Below are positions 8,126-17,149 of a stretch of DNA of 64,000 bases, piece after piece (the first letter of the stretch is position 1; each line of letters opens with the position of its first letter). This DNA comes from Campylobacter sp. RM10537. Its GTDB lineage: Bacteria; Campylobacterota; Campylobacteria; Campylobacterales; Campylobacteraceae. The stretch spans positions 868,001 to 932,000 of the forward strand of contig NZ_CP059597.1 of assembly GCF_022369435.1 (NCBI RefSeq), given 5' to 3'. The translations under genes and the position numbers were made by a program. A model generated the notes under the pieces. It made no database searches. It saw only the letters and a list, made by a program, of their open reading frames with translations, and was not told where the DNA came from.

Positions 8126-9547
8126 TTAAAATTTCACATTATACATTAACATAACATTATCAGCTCTTGATTTTTCTTTCTTAGCTCCACCAAGAGGTAA
8201 ACCACGATTTCCCCATTTATTTTGGATATTGGTGTAACTTAAGCGTAAGAATTGATATCTATCAAGTTGATAAATCACATAAACATCATTTGCTATACCT
8301 CTAGTCATTCTTATATTAAGTGGATCATTGATGCTTGGGCGAGACATAGTATACCAGTATCTGCTACCCCAGAAGAATTCATAACCTACTTTTAAAGCTC
8401 TTGTAAAGTCATAGCGTCCACCTACATGCACTGCATAACCATCTTTTTCGTTAAATGCTAAAGAACTAGCTAGTCTATTAGCTGCACTTGGCCACCAAGT
8501 ATTTGCATTACTTCCGTTGTAATAACCTAAAGATGTAAACCAGTTAAAGTCTGTTCCAAAAGTATTGTAGTTTTCAAAATGGATATTTGCAATAGTTGCA
8601 TCACCTAAATTTTTAACACCTGCTCCACCGATCATTGTATTTAAAGGTACGCCAAGATCAATTGGTAAAGAGAAATCAGTCATACGAGCTATGTTAAAGA
8701 TGATCAAGTTATTTCCAAAGCTACCTAAAGGAAGCTCTCCCTCTACAGCTGCATAGTAAAGATTTGCATCTGCATCTTGTTGATCGCTCATCCAGTCTCT
8801 TACTTTACCACTTTCTTCATCCCATTGGTAAGTTTTACCATAAGCAGCACGGATAGCTACTTTATAATCTTGCAAACTTTCAGGTTTATAAGTAATAACC
8901 GCAGCATCACCTAAAGCGTTGATTGCTAAAGCTGGATAGGTTGATTGTCTTAGAGCATTGTTTCTAAGATTTGTTCCAGGGCCATCTGTTCCAGGTTGTC
9001 TTCCTATAGTTGCAATCCACTCAGGAGTAATGTAATAATCAAGATAAGCTCTATCTACATAAAGGATAGGACCACTTGTTCTAGTGTTTCTTCCTGCATC
9101 TAAGTCATAAGGCGTTCCACTCCATCCCATTTGAGACCAGTTTTTAGCCATAGATAAACGGCCATAGAATTTAGTTTTATCATTGATGTCTGCATTCATA
9201 TTTAAGTGAAGCTCCATCATCCACTTATTGTTAGCATGATAAGTTGTGCTAGGAAGCTTATAGTTTGTATTTGAAAGTGCATTTGAGAATTCAAGTCCGA
9301 ATTTCACTTTACTTAAAGCAGCTTGAAATTCGTTATCATCTGCTCTATCGCTAAGATCAGCAAGCTCTTCTTTAACTTCTTTGTTTTGCTTAGCTTGATC
9401 TTCTCTTTCTTTTCTGATTTCTTTTAACTCAGCTTGAATTTTTGCAAGCTGTTTTTGAAGCTTAGTGATCTCATCATCTGCAGTTTGTGCAAAAAGTGAT
9501 GATGAAAAAATACAAGCACTCAAAATAATTGAAAACTTAGTTTTCAT
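8126..9547 (-). CDS. omp50: Omp50 outer-membrane porin
   Basis: A 473-residue trimeric-type porin. ATG 9547 was chosen because AAGGAG lies 9 bp upstream and a signal peptide follows directly (KTKFSIILSACIFSSSLFA, cleavage before QTADDE). The ATG at 9574 would add nine residues. After the signal comes a Lys/Glu-rich coiled coil of about 45 residues, as in porins that anchor to the envelope. Alternating beta-strand segments follow, ending in Val-Lys-Phe with a terminal aromatic, the outer-membrane sorting signal. It is monocistronic with the small periplasmic protein. The C. jejuni homologue has also been described as a tyrosine kinase; I see no kinase motif. Confidence 0.92.
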   Translation of the reverse strand: MKTKFSIILSACIFSSSLFAQTADDEITKLQKQLAKIQAELKEIRKEREDQAKQNKEVKEELADLSDRADDNEFQAALSKVKFGLEFSNALSNTNYKLPSTTYHANNKWMMELHLNMNADINDKTKFYGRLSMAKNWSQMGWSGTPYDLDAGRNTRTSGPILYVDRAYLDYYITPEWIATIGRQPGTDGPGTNLRNNALRQSTYPALAINALGDAAVITYKPESLQDYKVAIRAAYGKTYQWDEESGKVRDWMSDQQDADANLYYAAVEGELPLGSFGNNLIIFNIARMTDFSLPIDLGVPLNTMIGGAGVKNLGDATIANIHFENYNTFGTDFNWFTSLGYYNGSNANTWWPSAANRLASSLAFNEKDGYAVHVGGRYDFTRALKVGYEFFWGSRYWYTMSRPSINDPLNIRMTRGIANDVYVIYQLDRYQFLRLSYTNIQNKWGNRGLPLGGAKKEKSRADNVMLMYNVKF

Positions 9548-9589
9548 AATAATAACTCCTTGTAAATATTTCATTAAAGTAAAGAAGTT

Positions 9590-9595
9590 ATTATA
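9590..9595 (-). promoter_or_regulatory. Sigma-70 -10 box of omp50
   Basis: A perfect TATAAT on the minus strand lies 43-48 bp upstream of the omp50 ATG, preceded by a T-rich stretch as usual for Campylobacter promoters. The predicted leader is about 35 nt and carries the AAGGAG site. Confidence 0.6.
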
Positions 9596-9627
9596 GGAAT
9601 AAAAAGCTTTAATTTAGATTATATTAA

Positions 9628-10110
9628 TCATTTTTCGCTAGGAATTTCAATATCTAAAATTTTATCACCTTGGCGAATTGAGTCAAGTACTTCCAAACTT
9701 TGCTCATCTTTTAAATCAATTTGCCCAAAGATGGTATGCACTCCATTTAAATGAGGTTGCGCACTTAAACAAATAAAAAATTGCGATCCACCTGTATCTC
9801 TTCCTGCATGTGCCATTGATAAAGTCCCACGCAAATGTTCATGCTGTTGATCATCGCATTCGCAAGGAATTTCATATCCGGGCCCACCTATACCATTTCC
9901 ATAAGGACAGCCCCCTTGCACAACAAAATTTGGAATCACTCTATGAAAAGTTAAATCTTTGTAAAATCCTTCATTAGCCAAATTAGCAAAATTACAAACC
10001 GTTTGAGGAGTCTCATCGGCAAAAAGTTCAACTTTCATTGTGCCTTTTTCTGTTTTAATTAAAGCAAATTTATATTTGTCTGCATTAGTGGTATCGATTT
10101 GTTTAAGCAT
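9628..10110 (-). CDS. ppiB: Peptidyl-prolyl cis-trans isomerase, cyclophilin type
   Basis: A 160-residue cyclophilin with the core motifs [13 protein letters not shown] (catalytic Arg and Phe), GGSQFFI and FGQI. It catalyses Xaa-Pro isomerisation during folding. There is no signal peptide, so it should be cytoplasmic. A short Cys-Glu-Cys insertion near residue 83 is typical of divergent bacterial cyclophilins. It lies 10 bp downstream of the YebC gene and is probably in one operon with it. Confidence 0.93.
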   Translation of the reverse strand: MLKQIDTTNADKYKFALIKTEKGTMKVELFADETPQTVCNFANLANEGFYKDLTFHRVIPNFVVQGGCPYGNGIGGPGYEIPCECDDQQHEHLRGTLSMAHAGRDTGGSQFFICLSAQPHLNGVHTIFGQIDLKDEQSLEVLDSIRQGDKILDIEIPSEK

Positions 10111-10120
10111 TTTTCCTCCT

Positions 10121-10828
10121 TTATTCTATGTTAGTATAAACAGCTTGAACATCATCATCTTCTTCAAGCTTATCTAGAAGTTTTTCTATATCATTGAGTT
10201 GTTCTTCGCTAAAATTCAAAGGATTATTAGCAATATATTCAAGCCCAGCTTTTTTAAGCACTAAACCCTTAGCCTCTATAGCTGAACTTAATTCTCCAAA
10301 TGCTGTATAATCCCCGCTGATAACTAACTCTTCTTCATTTTGCTCTAATTCCTCAAGACCAGCATCGATTAAATCAAGTTCCAATTCTTCCAAATCTCCT
10401 GAAAATTTTTCAAGATGAAAAACCGCTTTTCTATTGAACATAAAACCTAAGGATCCATTTTGCAAAATTTCTCCACCATTTTTACTAAAAATAGCTTTTA
10501 CATTAGCTACGGTTCTAGTAGGATTATCTGTCATGCATTCAACTATAACCAAAACTCCATGCGCTGCTTTTCCTTCGTAATGGATATTTTTTATATCCAC
10601 ACTATCTTTACCACTAGCACGCTTAATTGCCGCATCAATATTATCTTTAGGCATATTATTAGCTTTAGCGGTAGCTATAGCACTTCTTAATTTTGGATTC
10701 ATATCAGGATCAGGCCCACCCTCTTTAGCTGCTACTTGTATAGCCTTAGCAAGCTTAGGAAAAAGCTTACTCATCTTATCCCATCTAGCCTCTTTAGAAG
10801 CTCTTCGGTACTCGAACGCTCGTCCCAT
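10121..10828 (-). CDS. YebC/PmpR-family protein
   Basis: A 235-residue member of the YebC/PmpR/TACO1 family, with the N-terminal motifs [21 protein letters not shown] and [16 protein letters not shown]. The C-terminus is acidic and ends in the conserved VYTNIE-type tail. Relatives have been described as transcriptional regulators and, more recently, as ribosome-associated factors that ease translation of proline-rich stretches. The first promoter-like element upstream is TATACT at 10864-10869 on the minus strand. The role in this organism is unresolved. Confidence 0.9.
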   Translation of the reverse strand: MGRAFEYRRASKEARWDKMSKLFPKLAKAIQVAAKEGGPDPDMNPKLRSAIATAKANNMPKDNIDAAIKRASGKDSVDIKNIHYEGKAAHGVLVIVECMTDNPTRTVANVKAIFSKNGGEILQNGSLGFMFNRKAVFHLEKFSGDLEELELDLIDAGLEELEQNEEELVISGDYTAFGELSSAIEAKGLVLKKAGLEYIANNPLNFSEEQLNDIEKLLDKLEEDDDVQAVYTNIE

Positions 10829-10863
10829 AGTTTCTCACTTTCTTAAAGATTTTTACGCTTGAA

Positions 10864-10906
10864 AGTATAAAATAAAAAGGCTGATTAAAGCTTTAAATGA
10901 TATGAT
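10864..10906. promoter_or_regulatory. Divergent promoters for yebC and the SMR pair
   Basis: The minus-strand -10 TATACT (10864-10869) points to yebC. The plus-strand TATGAT (10901-10906) points to the SMR genes, with a predicted leader of about 28 nt. No -35 consensus is apparent on either side, as expected for Campylobacter. Confidence 0.4.
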
Positions 10907-10940
10907 TTCAACATTTAATTTTAACAAGGATAGAGTGTTT

Positions 10941-11276
10941 ATGGAAAAAAGAGAGCTTTTTAAAGCTTGGTTTTTTTTAATTTGCGCTATTGTTTTTGAA
11001 GTGTTGGGTACAAGTTTTTTAAAAATGGAAAACATAGTTTTAGGCTATTTTTTTATGGCTGTATTTATTGGTTTTTCTTATTTTTTTCTAAGCAAAGCTA
11101 TTAAAAAAATTCAAGTTGGCATAGCGTATGCAGTTTGGGAATTGCTAGGCGTAATTCTTATCCTTTTGGTTTCTTTTATCATTTTTAAAGAAATTTTGAC
11201 TCTAACTCAAATTTTAGGTATTGTTTGTGCTATTGCAGGGATTATTTTGATTAATATCGGAGAAGTTAGAGAGTGA
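10941..11276 (+). CDS. Small multidrug resistance (SMR) transporter subunit 1
   Basis: A 111-residue four-helix transporter. Key SMR features are the membrane-embedded Glu in the first helix (IVFEVLGTSFLK), GIAYAVWELLGVI in helix 3, and a C-terminal GIILINIGE. Start ATG 10941 has AAGGA upstream; an ATG at 10902 would add 13 residues without a ribosome site. It overlaps the second SMR gene by 4 bp (GTGA), suggesting an obligate heterodimer of the EbrAB/YkkCD kind. Possible substrates are guanidinium, polyamines or quaternary cations. Confidence 0.9.
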   Translation: MEKRELFKAWFFLICAIVFEVLGTSFLKMENIVLGYFFMAVFIGFSYFFLSKAIKKIQVGIAYAVWELLGVILILLVSFIIFKEILTLTQILGIVCAIAGIILINIGEVRE

Positions 11277-11587
11277 AATTTTATTTTTTAATTATCATCT
11301 TATCTGCATTTTTAGATATTCTTGCAAATTTATTACTTAAAAAATCCAATGGTTTTAAATATAAATTTTGGGGAATTGCTGCTATTTTTAGCGCCATCTT
11401 AGCTTTTTTTCTACTCTCTTTTGCTTTAAAATATGTGCCTTTAAGTATCGCATATTCGACTTGGGGTGCTATAGGAATTATCGGAACTTGTGCTGGAGGA
11501 TGGATCTTATATAAAGAAAAATTAAATAAAATAGGAATTTGTGGCGTTTTTTTAACTATATTAGCTGTAATTTTGCTTAATCTTTAG
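11273..11587 (+). CDS. SMR transporter subunit 2
   Basis: A 104-residue SMR protein starting with GTG at 11273 inside the end of its partner. It has four hydrophobic helices and SIAYSTWGAIGIIGTCAGGW in helix 3. The first helix carries Asp (LSAFLDILANLLLKK) where the conserved Glu of single-gene SMRs normally sits. The other subunit keeps Glu. This asymmetry supports a two-subunit antiporter inserted in opposite orientations. Confidence 0.88.
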   Translation: MKFYFLIIILSAFLDILANLLLKKSNGFKYKFWGIAAIFSAILAFFLLSFALKYVPLSIAYSTWGAIGIIGTCAGGWILYKEKLNKIGICGVFLTILAVILLNL

Positions 11588-11616
11588 AATGGATTAATGA
11601 TCCATTCTATTTTTTG
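11585..11616 (+). terminator. Intrinsic terminator of the SMR operon
   Basis: The stem TAGAATGGAT / ATCCATTCTA (11585-11594, 11600-11609) with a 5-nt loop is followed by TTTTTTG, a textbook rho-independent terminator. It overlaps the last codons of the convergent argS. Confidence 0.85.
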
Positions 11617-13186
11617 CCTCAATTCCCATCAAGGCAAAAGCAGTTCTTATGCTTAGAGCAACTAAAGCAAATAATTTTAGCAAACTCTTTTCATTTTCAG
11701 AACCCACTACTTTATTTTCATTGTAAAATTTATGAAAACTTGCTGCTAGATTTTTTAGATAATCTGGAATCTTTTGTAAAGATCGACTCTCAAAAGCATC
11801 ATTTAAAATAGCTTTTAAATTTAAAGCCTCAAAGAGTAAATTAGTTCCATCTTGATTTAAATTTTGTAAATCAGCCTCAATTACATCCGCAATACTCTTA
11901 CCTGCCTTTGCAAAAACTTGATGTATTCTTGCATGGGCATAATTGATATAAAAAACTGGATTAGAATTATCTTCCTTTTGTAAATCGCTTACATCAAATT
12001 CTAAATGAGTATCGCATCTTTTACTTAAAAATATATAACGCAATGCATCTGCACCAATTTCATTTAAAACATCGCTCATTAAAATGAAATTTCCTGCTCT
12101 TTTGCTCATTTTATAAGGTTCACCATCCTTAAGCAAAGAAACCATCTGCGCTAAAATAATTTCGAGATTATCTGGATTAAAACCCAAATAATCCATTGCA
12201 GCTTTCATCCTAGGAATATATCCATGATGATCAGCTCCCCAAATATTGATGCATTTATCATAAGATCGACTCATTTTATCCTTATGATATACTATATCAG
12301 CAGCTAAATAAGTTCCACGACCATCTTCACGGATAATCACACGATCCTTTTCATCTCCTTTTAAAGAAGAAGCTAGCCAAATTTTTCCCTCTTTTTCATA
12401 AATACCTTGATGTTGTTTTAATGCCTTTAAAGTCGCATCTAAAGCATTGTAATAAGACTTTTCGCTTACATAATTATCAATTTTAATTTTTGCTTGATCT
12501 AAATTTTGTTTGATCAGTATAAGCATTTTATCTTTTGCCCAATCTGATAAAGAAGGGATATTTTCTTCCTTGAAAAAGTCTTTTCCAAATTCTTCATAAG
12601 CTTTTTTAGCTAAATCACTGATATAATCGCCTTTATAGTATTGTTCTGGATATTCTACTTCTTCTTTTAAAATTTTTTCTTTTACACTTAATAAAACAGA
12701 AAGACCAAGAAGATAAATTTGATTTCCCGCATCATTGACATAATACTCTGTGTCAAATTTATAACCTAAATGTTTTGCTACTCTTGCTAAAGTATCGCCA
12801 AAAATAGCTCCTCTTGCATGACCTATATGTAAAGGGCCTGTAGGATTTGCACTTACGTATTCAAGTAAAAAAGTTTGAGTTTTACCATTATCTTTAGCAA
12901 ATTCGTGTGGATTTTTTAAAGCTTGACTAGCAAGTTCATTTAAAAAGTTTTTTGAAATTCTAAAATTAAGATAACCATTAATAGCTTCAACTTTTTCAAA
13001 ACAATGATGATTTTGAAATTTTTGTGCTAAATCATTAGCTATAATCATAGGAGATTTTTTTAACTCTTTAGCTAAAGAAAAAGCTAAAGGAGTAGCAAAA
13101 TGCGCTAAATTTTTATCCTTAGGATTTTCAAGAATAAAATCACATCCTAAAACTTTTTTAATCTCGTTAAAAATAATACTTTTCAA
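11594..13186 (-). CDS. argS: Arginyl-tRNA synthetase
   Basis: Class I aminoacyl-tRNA synthetase of 530 residues that charges tRNA-Arg. The N-terminal Add1 domain is followed by the HIGH signature as NPTGPLHIGHARGA (near 112-125). Then come the catalytic fold with WGADHHGYIPRM and the KMSKR loop (MSKRAGN). The C-terminal helical DALR anticodon domain ends the protein. Start ATG is at 13186. It is the last gene of a long leftward run; tatA lies 9 bp upstream. Confidence 0.97.
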   Translation of the reverse strand: MKSIIFNEIKKVLGCDFILENPKDKNLAHFATPLAFSLAKELKKSPMIIANDLAQKFQNHHCFEKVEAINGYLNFRISKNFLNELASQALKNPHEFAKDNGKTQTFLLEYVSANPTGPLHIGHARGAIFGDTLARVAKHLGYKFDTEYYVNDAGNQIYLLGLSVLLSVKEKILKEEVEYPEQYYKGDYISDLAKKAYEEFGKDFFKEENIPSLSDWAKDKMLILIKQNLDQAKIKIDNYVSEKSYYNALDATLKALKQHQGIYEKEGKIWLASSLKGDEKDRVIIREDGRGTYLAADIVYHKDKMSRSYDKCINIWGADHHGYIPRMKAAMDYLGFNPDNLEIILAQMVSLLKDGEPYKMSKRAGNFILMSDVLNEIGADALRYIFLSKRCDTHLEFDVSDLQKEDNSNPVFYINYAHARIHQVFAKAGKSIADVIEADLQNLNQDGTNLLFEALNLKAILNDAFESRSLQKIPDYLKNLAASFHKFYNENKVVGSENEKSLLKLFALVALSIRTAFALMGIEAKNRMDH

Positions 13187-13195
13187 GAAAAAACC

Positions 13196-13435
13196 TTAAG
13201 CTTTTTTTGTTTCGTCTATATTTGCATCAATACTTGTATTGTTTTCTTTATTTTGTTTTTCTTCGATTTTTTGAGTATTTTTAACCGTTTCATCATCGCT
13301 ATTCATTTCATCTTTAAAAGTCTTAATACCTTTACCTAAACCTTTTGCAAGTTCTGGAATTTTTTTAGCTCCAAAAAGCAACACAACAATTAATAAAATA
13401 ATTAACCAATGACTAGGACTTGACCAACCACCCAT
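13196..13435 (-). CDS. tatA: Sec-independent protein translocase TatA
   Basis: A 79-residue TatA/E protein: N-terminal membrane helix ([14 protein letters not shown]), hinge Phe-Gly, then the amphipathic helix [21 protein letters not shown] and an acidic unstructured tail. It forms the pore of the twin-arginine pathway. A likely client is encoded in this window: the Rieske protein PetA has an Arg-Arg signal. tatBC are not nearby. It sits between gmk and argS, 1 bp after gmk. Confidence 0.95.
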   Translation of the reverse strand: MGGWSSPSHWLIILLIVVLLFGAKKIPELAKGLGKGIKTFKDEMNSDDETVKNTQKIEEKQNKENNTSIDANIDETKKA

Positions 13436-13436
13436 T

Positions 13437-14054
13437 TTACTCTCCTTTATTCCAAATATTTTGAATTCGATCTAGATCTTGCCCTTTTGTTCTTAACCTA
13501 TGGGCGACTAAAATTGCTCGTAATGCTTCATAGCTCTGATCAAGTTTATCATTTATAATCAAATAATCATACTCACAAAGCTCTTTCATTTCATCACTTG
13601 CATTCTCTAATCTTTTTTCTAGTTGTATTATTGTATCAGTATTTCGCTTAATAAGTCTTTGTTTTAATTCTTCTTTATCTTTTGTTGTGATAAAAACAGA
13701 AACAATTTTATCTTGTAGCTTTTTTTTAGCTATTTTATATCCTTGTACATCTATATCAAGAACAACTATCTTTCCGTGATTAAGTGCATCTTGCGTATAT
13801 CGCAATGAAGTCCCATAAAAATTTTCATGAACCTTAGCCCATTCCAAGAAATAGCCCTTTTTTATATCCTCTTGAAATTCTTTATGGCTAGCAAAATAGT
13901 AATGTTCCCCGTGTTTTTCACCTTCTCTTGGAGATCTAGTTGTAGATGAAATCGAAAAATATAAATCTGATTTAAATTCCTCAAAAAGTTTTTTTAAAAG
14001 CGTAGATTTGCCAGCTCCGCTAGGCCCAGACACTAATAAAATAAAATTTTTCAA
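13437..14054 (-). CDS. gmk: Guanylate kinase
   Basis: A 205-residue enzyme converting GMP to GDP. It begins with [14 protein letters not shown] (P-loop) and has the GMP-binding segment [18 protein letters not shown] and the lid region around residues 130-160. Length fits the family. It lies 3 bp after the acidic repeat protein gene, and tatA follows within 1 bp. Confidence 0.97.
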   Translation of the reverse strand: MKNFILLVSGPSGAGKSTLLKKLFEEFKSDLYFSISSTTRSPREGEKHGEHYYFASHKEFQEDIKKGYFLEWAKVHENFYGTSLRYTQDALNHGKIVVLDIDVQGYKIAKKKLQDKIVSVFITTKDKEELKQRLIKRNTDTIIQLEKRLENASDEMKELCEYDYLIINDKLDQSYEALRAILVAHRLRTKGQDLDRIQNIWNKGE

Positions 14055-14057
14055 ACA

Positions 14058-15698
14058 TTATTCCTCATTAAAAGTAACATTAATGTTAATATTCATATTC
14101 ATGCCCTTAAGCGCTGCTTTTAAAGTATCATCTTTAATACTTGAAGTAATTGCTCCTGCAATACTTTGACTCAATTCATTTACAATTTCTTCATTAGTCG
14201 TTTCTGGTGCCTTAGGGTCTTGAGATGCTATTTCTTCTTCAATAGTTTTTTTCTCTTCAATAGCTTTTTCTGTTATAGTTTCACCTAAAGCTTGTTGTAT
14301 TTCACTTTCTTTAATACCATCTAATTCATTTGCTGCTAAATTTGGAACCACGACTTCTTCCTCATCAATTTGTAATTCTTTTTCATCAAAAACAGGTGTA
14401 TCTTTAAAATTCTCTAAAATCTGCGGACTATCATATTCATCAATCTCATATTCCAGCTCATCAAGTTGTGCTAATTCTTCTTTAATCTGATCTTGAGCGC
14501 TTAAATTTCCAAAATCATTGATTAAATCTTCCTCTAAAGAATTGTCTTCTTCAATGACAGGTAAGATTTCTTCTTCTGATTTTCCATCATCTTCTTTATT
14601 TTGTCCTAAAAATTCTGCATCTTCTGGAATATCATCAAAATCAACTTCTTTTTCTTGCTCTTCAACTAAAGGTAATTCATCCTCAAAAGAATCTTCTTGA
14701 ATATTTGGAGTATTTATTTGTTCTGTTTTTTCATTTAAATTTTCTTCTTGTAATAAAAGATTATCATCGTTTAAAATTTCATCATGATTTAAAATTTCAT
14801 GATTTTCTGAAATTTCATTATTTTCCTTATGACTTTCTTCTAGTGCATTATCTTTTTCATCCAACTCATCGATATTTTCTTCAAGTTTAAAATCATCATC
14901 AGCTTCTAATTTATCTTGATTTTCTTGTGATATTTGAGAATCCTCTTTAATTTCTTCTTTTGTTTCATCATTTAATTTTATAGTTTCAGTTTCTTCATTA
15001 AGATTGTCAAGATTTTCATTTTCTTCATTTAAAGAATTTTCTAGATCTTTAGTTTCTTCAATATTTAAATTTTCTTCATCTGATTTTTCATCATCAAAAT
15101 CCAAATTTAAATCATCAATTTTCAATTCATCTTCGCTAGATTTATCATCAAAATCCAAATTTAAATCATCAATTTTCAATTCATCTTCGCTAGATTTATC
15201 ATCAAAATCCAAATTTAAATCATCAATTTTCAATTCATCTTCGCTAGATTTATCATCAAAATCCAAATTTAAATCATCAATTTTCAATTCATCTTCGCTA
15301 GATTTATCATCTAAATTCAAATCATTTATATCAAGTTCATCTTTAATGGTTTCATCATTGGAATCTTCAATAGCTGTTGTAGTAATAGTATCATCGATTT
15401 TTAAATTTTCCCCATTTAATAAATTTAAAAAATCTGTAGGCAAAAAAGGCTTATATAAAATTTGTGCATCAATATCAACATTTTGATTACGTGGTGCTAA
15501 AAATATCAATTTATCGCATTTTTCTTTTAAAACCTTTAAAGGAGCTGGAACGTCGCTATCAACTACAATAACATCATAATGACCCAAATCTTCACTATAA
15601 GTATTAAGCTCCTCAAATTCATAAGACATTTTTTTAGCACTAAGACTTATCAATCTCGAAACTACAGAATTCTCATTTAAAAGTAAAATTTTCATCAC
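14058..15698 (-). CDS. Highly acidic repeat protein with receiver-like N-terminus
   Basis: A 546-residue protein matching C. jejuni Cj1178c ('highly acidic protein', recollection). Residues 1-100 look like a degenerate response-regulator fold: MKILLLNENSVVSRL, then a VIVVDSD strand with acidic residues, then KPFLPTDFLNLL at the receiver's conserved Lys-Pro position. Residues about 120-470 are dominated by Asp, Glu, Asn and Leu and include four perfect 18-residue repeats plus degenerate ones. A less acidic C-terminus ends with NINVTFNEE. No signal peptide. It lies in one run with gmk and close to fliR. Function unknown; a Ca2+- or protein-binding scaffold is possible. Confidence 0.85.
   Translation of the reverse strand: MMKILLLNENSVVSRLISLSAKKMSYEFEELNTYSEDLGHYDVIVVDSDVPAPLKVLKEKCDKLIFLAPRNQNVDIDAQILYKPFLPTDFLNLLNGENLKIDDTITTTAIEDSNDETIKDELDINDLNLDDKSSEDELKIDDLNLDFDDKSSEDELKIDDLNLDFDDKSSEDELKIDDLNLDFDDKSSEDELKIDDLNLDFDDEKSDEENLNIEETKDLENSLNEENENLDNLNEETETIKLNDETKEEIKEDSQISQENQDKLEADDDFKLEENIDELDEKDNALEESHKENNEISENHEILNHDEILNDDNLLLQEENLNEKTEQINTPNIQEDSFEDELPLVEEQEKEVDFDDIPEDAEFLGQNKEDDGKSEEEILPVIEEDNSLEEDLINDFGNLSAQDQIKEELAQLDELEYEIDEYDSPQILENFKDTPVFDEKELQIDEEEVVVPNLAANELDGIKESEIQQALGETITEKAIEEKKTIEEEIASQDPKAPETTNEEIVNELSQSIAGAITSSIKDDTLKAALKGMNMNININVTFNEE
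15090..15305. repeat. Four perfect 54-bp in-frame tandem repeats
   Basis: Units start at 15090, 15144, 15198 and 15252 and are identical base for base. A fifth, diverged unit begins at 15306. Each encodes 18 residues (DDKSSEDELKIDDLNLDF) on the minus strand. Because the unit is a multiple of three, copy-number change would alter protein length without a frameshift. Confidence 0.95.
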
Positions 15699-15748
15699 TT
15701 GTCCTTAAAAATAATCACTATTCTACAAAATTTTCATTTATCCTTTGC

Positions 15749-16516
15749 TTAGACAAAAAAGAGAGTTTGCATATGAGTGATTGCTTCTAATATCAAATCC
15801 TTAAAATACTCCATCATTACAATCAAAATAACTATTAAAACAATAATTCCTAAAGCGATTTTAATAGGATAACCAATTACTAAAAGATTAAATTGCGGCA
15901 TAGTTTTCATTAAAAGTCCAAAAATAGTATCGGTAAGTAAAGAAATTCCAAGTATAGGAAAACTCATAGTAAAACCTATAATAAAAATATTTAAAATGCC
16001 CGAATTTAAATAACGCATTAAATTTTCTTGAGGATAAAAAGCCCCTAAATCAATATAACCTAAAGAATAACTTAAAAATAAAAGTATCAAATGATGCCCA
16101 TTAAAGGCTAGAAAAAACAATAAAGCAATTAAATGCAAAATTTGGGATGTAATTGGCATATTTGTGCCAGAACTTGGATCTAAAACATTAGCCATTGTAA
16201 ATCCCATGATAAAAGCAATTTGTTCACCAGCCATCATAATAATAGCAAAAATAATTTGCAATATTAAACCTGCAATCATCCCAAAAATCACTTCGCTTAA
16301 AAGTTGAATCACAAAAAAACTATCTAAATGCAAATTTTCAAGTTTTGCTAGAGGATATAAATACATAGTTAAAAACAAAGCTAAAGTTATTTTAATAACT
16401 ATAGGAATAGAATTATGAGAAAAAAAAGGAAAAAAAACTATAAGCCCGCTCATTCTAGCAAAAAGGAGCATAAAGGTGGCTACATTTTTATCGCCAAGAT
16501 AATTAACAAATTCCAT
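15749..16516 (-). CDS. fliR: Flagellar export apparatus protein FliR
   Basis: A 255-residue inner-membrane component of the flagellar type III export gate (FliPQR). Six hydrophobic segments, an early GLIVFFPFF and a C-terminal LVIVILIVMMEYFKDLI are family features, and length is typical. Its start overlaps the upstream ABC ATPase gene by 14 bp, so the two are translationally linked, although the functions look unrelated. It ends 50 bp before the acidic repeat gene. Confidence 0.92.
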   Translation of the reverse strand: MEFVNYLGDKNVATFMLLFARMSGLIVFFPFFSHNSIPIVIKITLALFLTMYLYPLAKLENLHLDSFFVIQLLSEVIFGMIAGLILQIIFAIIMMAGEQIAFIMGFTMANVLDPSSGTNMPITSQILHLIALLFFLAFNGHHLILLFLSYSLGYIDLGAFYPQENLMRYLNSGILNIFIIGFTMSFPILGISLLTDTIFGLLMKTMPQFNLLVIGYPIKIALGIIVLIVILIVMMEYFKDLILEAITHMQTLFFV

Positions 16517-17138
16517 TTAGTTTTAAAGTGTAAATTTGATCACAAAATTTTGCGAGTTTATGATCATGAGTGACAAAAAACAGGGCAGCTTCATTTTCTT
16601 TAGCATAACTTATTAAAAGCTCTATAACATTTTTAGCATTATCAAAATCTAAATTTCCGGTTGCTTCATCTGCAAATATAATTTTAGGTTTTTTACAAAG
16701 CACTCTAGCTATACTTACACGTTGTTGTTGCCCACCGCTTAATTTTCCTATTTTTTGATTTAAAAGTTTATCAATGCCTAGTTTTTCTAGAATCTTTTCA
16801 TCTAATTTTTGATGAGATAAAACGCTAGCAAGTTCTATATTTTCTAAAGCAGAAAAGCCCTTAAATAAATAATGTGTTTGAAAAATAATACCAAAATCAT
16901 AACGACGAATTTTTAATCTTTCATTTTCATCTAAATGATAAAGATTTCTATCTTTATAAAAAACATCGCCTCCATTAGGTTGAAGTAAAGAAGAAAGGAT
17001 ATGCAAAAGAGTTGATTTTCCGCAACCGCTACTACCCTCTATAGCTATACAATCTTGAGTTTTTAAAGTTAAATTTAAATTTTCAAAGAGCGGATAATCA
17101 AAACCATGATTTAAATTTTCCGCTCTTAAAAGTTCCAT
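16503..17138 (-). CDS. ABC transporter ATP-binding protein (LolD/MacB-like)
   Basis: A 211-residue ATPase with Walker A EGSSGCGKSTLL, the signature LSGGQQQRVSIARVL, Walker B KIIFADEATGNLD and the switch THDH. This subgroup (LolD, MacB, FtsE) powers lipoprotein release, export or division complexes. No permease gene is adjacent, so the partner is elsewhere. It lies between tsf (11 bp upstream) and fliR. Confidence 0.88.
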   Translation of the reverse strand: MELLRAENLNHGFDYPLFENLNLTLKTQDCIAIEGSSGCGKSTLLHILSSLLQPNGGDVFYKDRNLYHLDENERLKIRRYDFGIIFQTHYLFKGFSALENIELASVLSHQKLDEKILEKLGIDKLLNQKIGKLSGGQQQRVSIARVLCKKPKIIFADEATGNLDFDNAKNVIELLISYAKENEAALFFVTHDHKLAKFCDQIYTLKLNGIC

Positions 17139-17149
17139 TACAATCGCTT

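Noticed and set aside
10460-10690. 76-codon plus-strand frame opposite yebC
   Set aside because: Antisense shadow of a conserved gene without start signals or family resemblance.
15004-15486. Long plus-strand frame (160 codons) rich in Ser, Lys and Phe
   Set aside because: It is antisense to the acidic repeat gene. Its repeats simply mirror the 54-bp units, and there is no ribosome site.
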